Below are positions 48,903 to 48,937 of a DNA stretch of 48,937 nt, one piece after another. The notes beneath the pieces are model-generated. The model saw only the letters and a program-made list of their open reading frames with translations. It ran no database searches and was not told the origin of the DNA. A program made the position numbers and the translations under genes. This DNA is from Streptomyces spiroverticillatus (GTDB lineage: Bacteria; Actinomycetota; Actinomycetes; Streptomycetales; Streptomycetaceae). The stretch lies in NCBI GenBank assembly GCA_014650415.1, contig BMUX01000034.1, forward strand, positions 1 through 48,937, read 5' to 3'. How positions within the stretch are numbered: position 1 is the first letter of the stretch; each line of letters starts with the position of its first letter.

Positions 48903-48937
48903 CGGGCCCCGCCGTTCACTTCGAACGGCGGGGCCCG
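48903..48937 (+). terminator. Terminator after the betaine transporter
   Basis: 48903-48917 and 48923-48937 form a perfect 15-bp stem with loop ACTTC, beginning 22 bases after the stop codon. Confidence 0.9.

Noticed and set aside
46055..48919. A 954-codon open frame antisense to the betaine transporter
   Set aside because: Composition is dominated by Asp, Gly, Val, Leu and Arg without motifs; it is the mirror of the GC-rich transporter genes.

Overview
This is a GC-rich actinobacterial segment, almost certainly from Streptomyces. Codons end overwhelmingly in G or C, GTG and TTG starts are common, and -10 boxes of the TAGGCT/TAGGGT type recur. The gene order is the Streptomyces Pup-proteasome neighbourhood. 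There is no sign of a plasmid, phage, tRNA, rRNA, CRISPR array or insertion sequence.

Layout. (1) 110-5530: a NarL-type response regulator, a Cas4/AddB-like Fe-S nuclease, an M50 site-2 protease with CBS domains, the tRNA m1A58 methyltransferase trmI, a small secreted protein and a ferredoxin. (2) 5774-19516: the Pup-proteasome system in the order arc (Mpa ATPase), dop, pup, an endonuclease-VII-like HNH protein, prcB, prcA, a divergent LacI regulator/MFS exporter pair, pafA, two FKBP peptidyl-prolyl isomerases, and the WYL regulators pafB and pafC. PafA ligates Pup, Dop removes or deamidates it, ARC unfolds pupylated proteins into the PrcAB core, and PafBC is known in mycobacteria as a DNA-damage activator. 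(3) 19579-25442: a zinc-ribbon protein, a small membrane protein, tatA, tatC, a diacylglycerol-kinase-like lipid kinase and a Ski2/HelY-type helicase. (4) 25496-27550: an RluA-type pseudouridine synthase and an ADP-ribosylglycohydrolase.

(5) 27574-41740 holds the most interesting system. It resembles the mycobacterial SigK locus: ECF sigma factor, RskA-like zinc anti-sigma factor, fasciclin lipoprotein, membrane-anchored molybdopterin oxidoreductase, and a tightly overlapping five-gene operon (FAD amine oxidase, DUF1365, two cyclopropane-fatty-acid-synthase homologues, DUF1295). A DNA photolyase follows the anti-sigma gene with a 4-base overlap. I found the same promoter-like pattern, CCAATCC-N15/16-CCGAA, three times: in front of the sigma gene, and back to back between the molybdopterin gene and the amine oxidase operon. 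This gives a concrete model of an autoregulated sigma factor controlling membrane-lipid remodelling, envelope redox and photorepair. An orphan OmpR-type regulator, a VanY-type carboxypeptidase, an ABA4-like membrane protein and a multi-pass membrane protein sit within or beside it.

(6) 41856-48937: a MerR regulator with nested operator palindromes, a GC-rich intergenic stretch with a dispersed Streptomyces repeat, a siderophore-interacting flavoprotein behind an iron box, a 5'-3' exonuclease, and a glycine-betaine/proline ABC transporter whose permease is fused to two tandem substrate-binding domains.

All calls come from reading the sequence; no database search or structure prediction was run.
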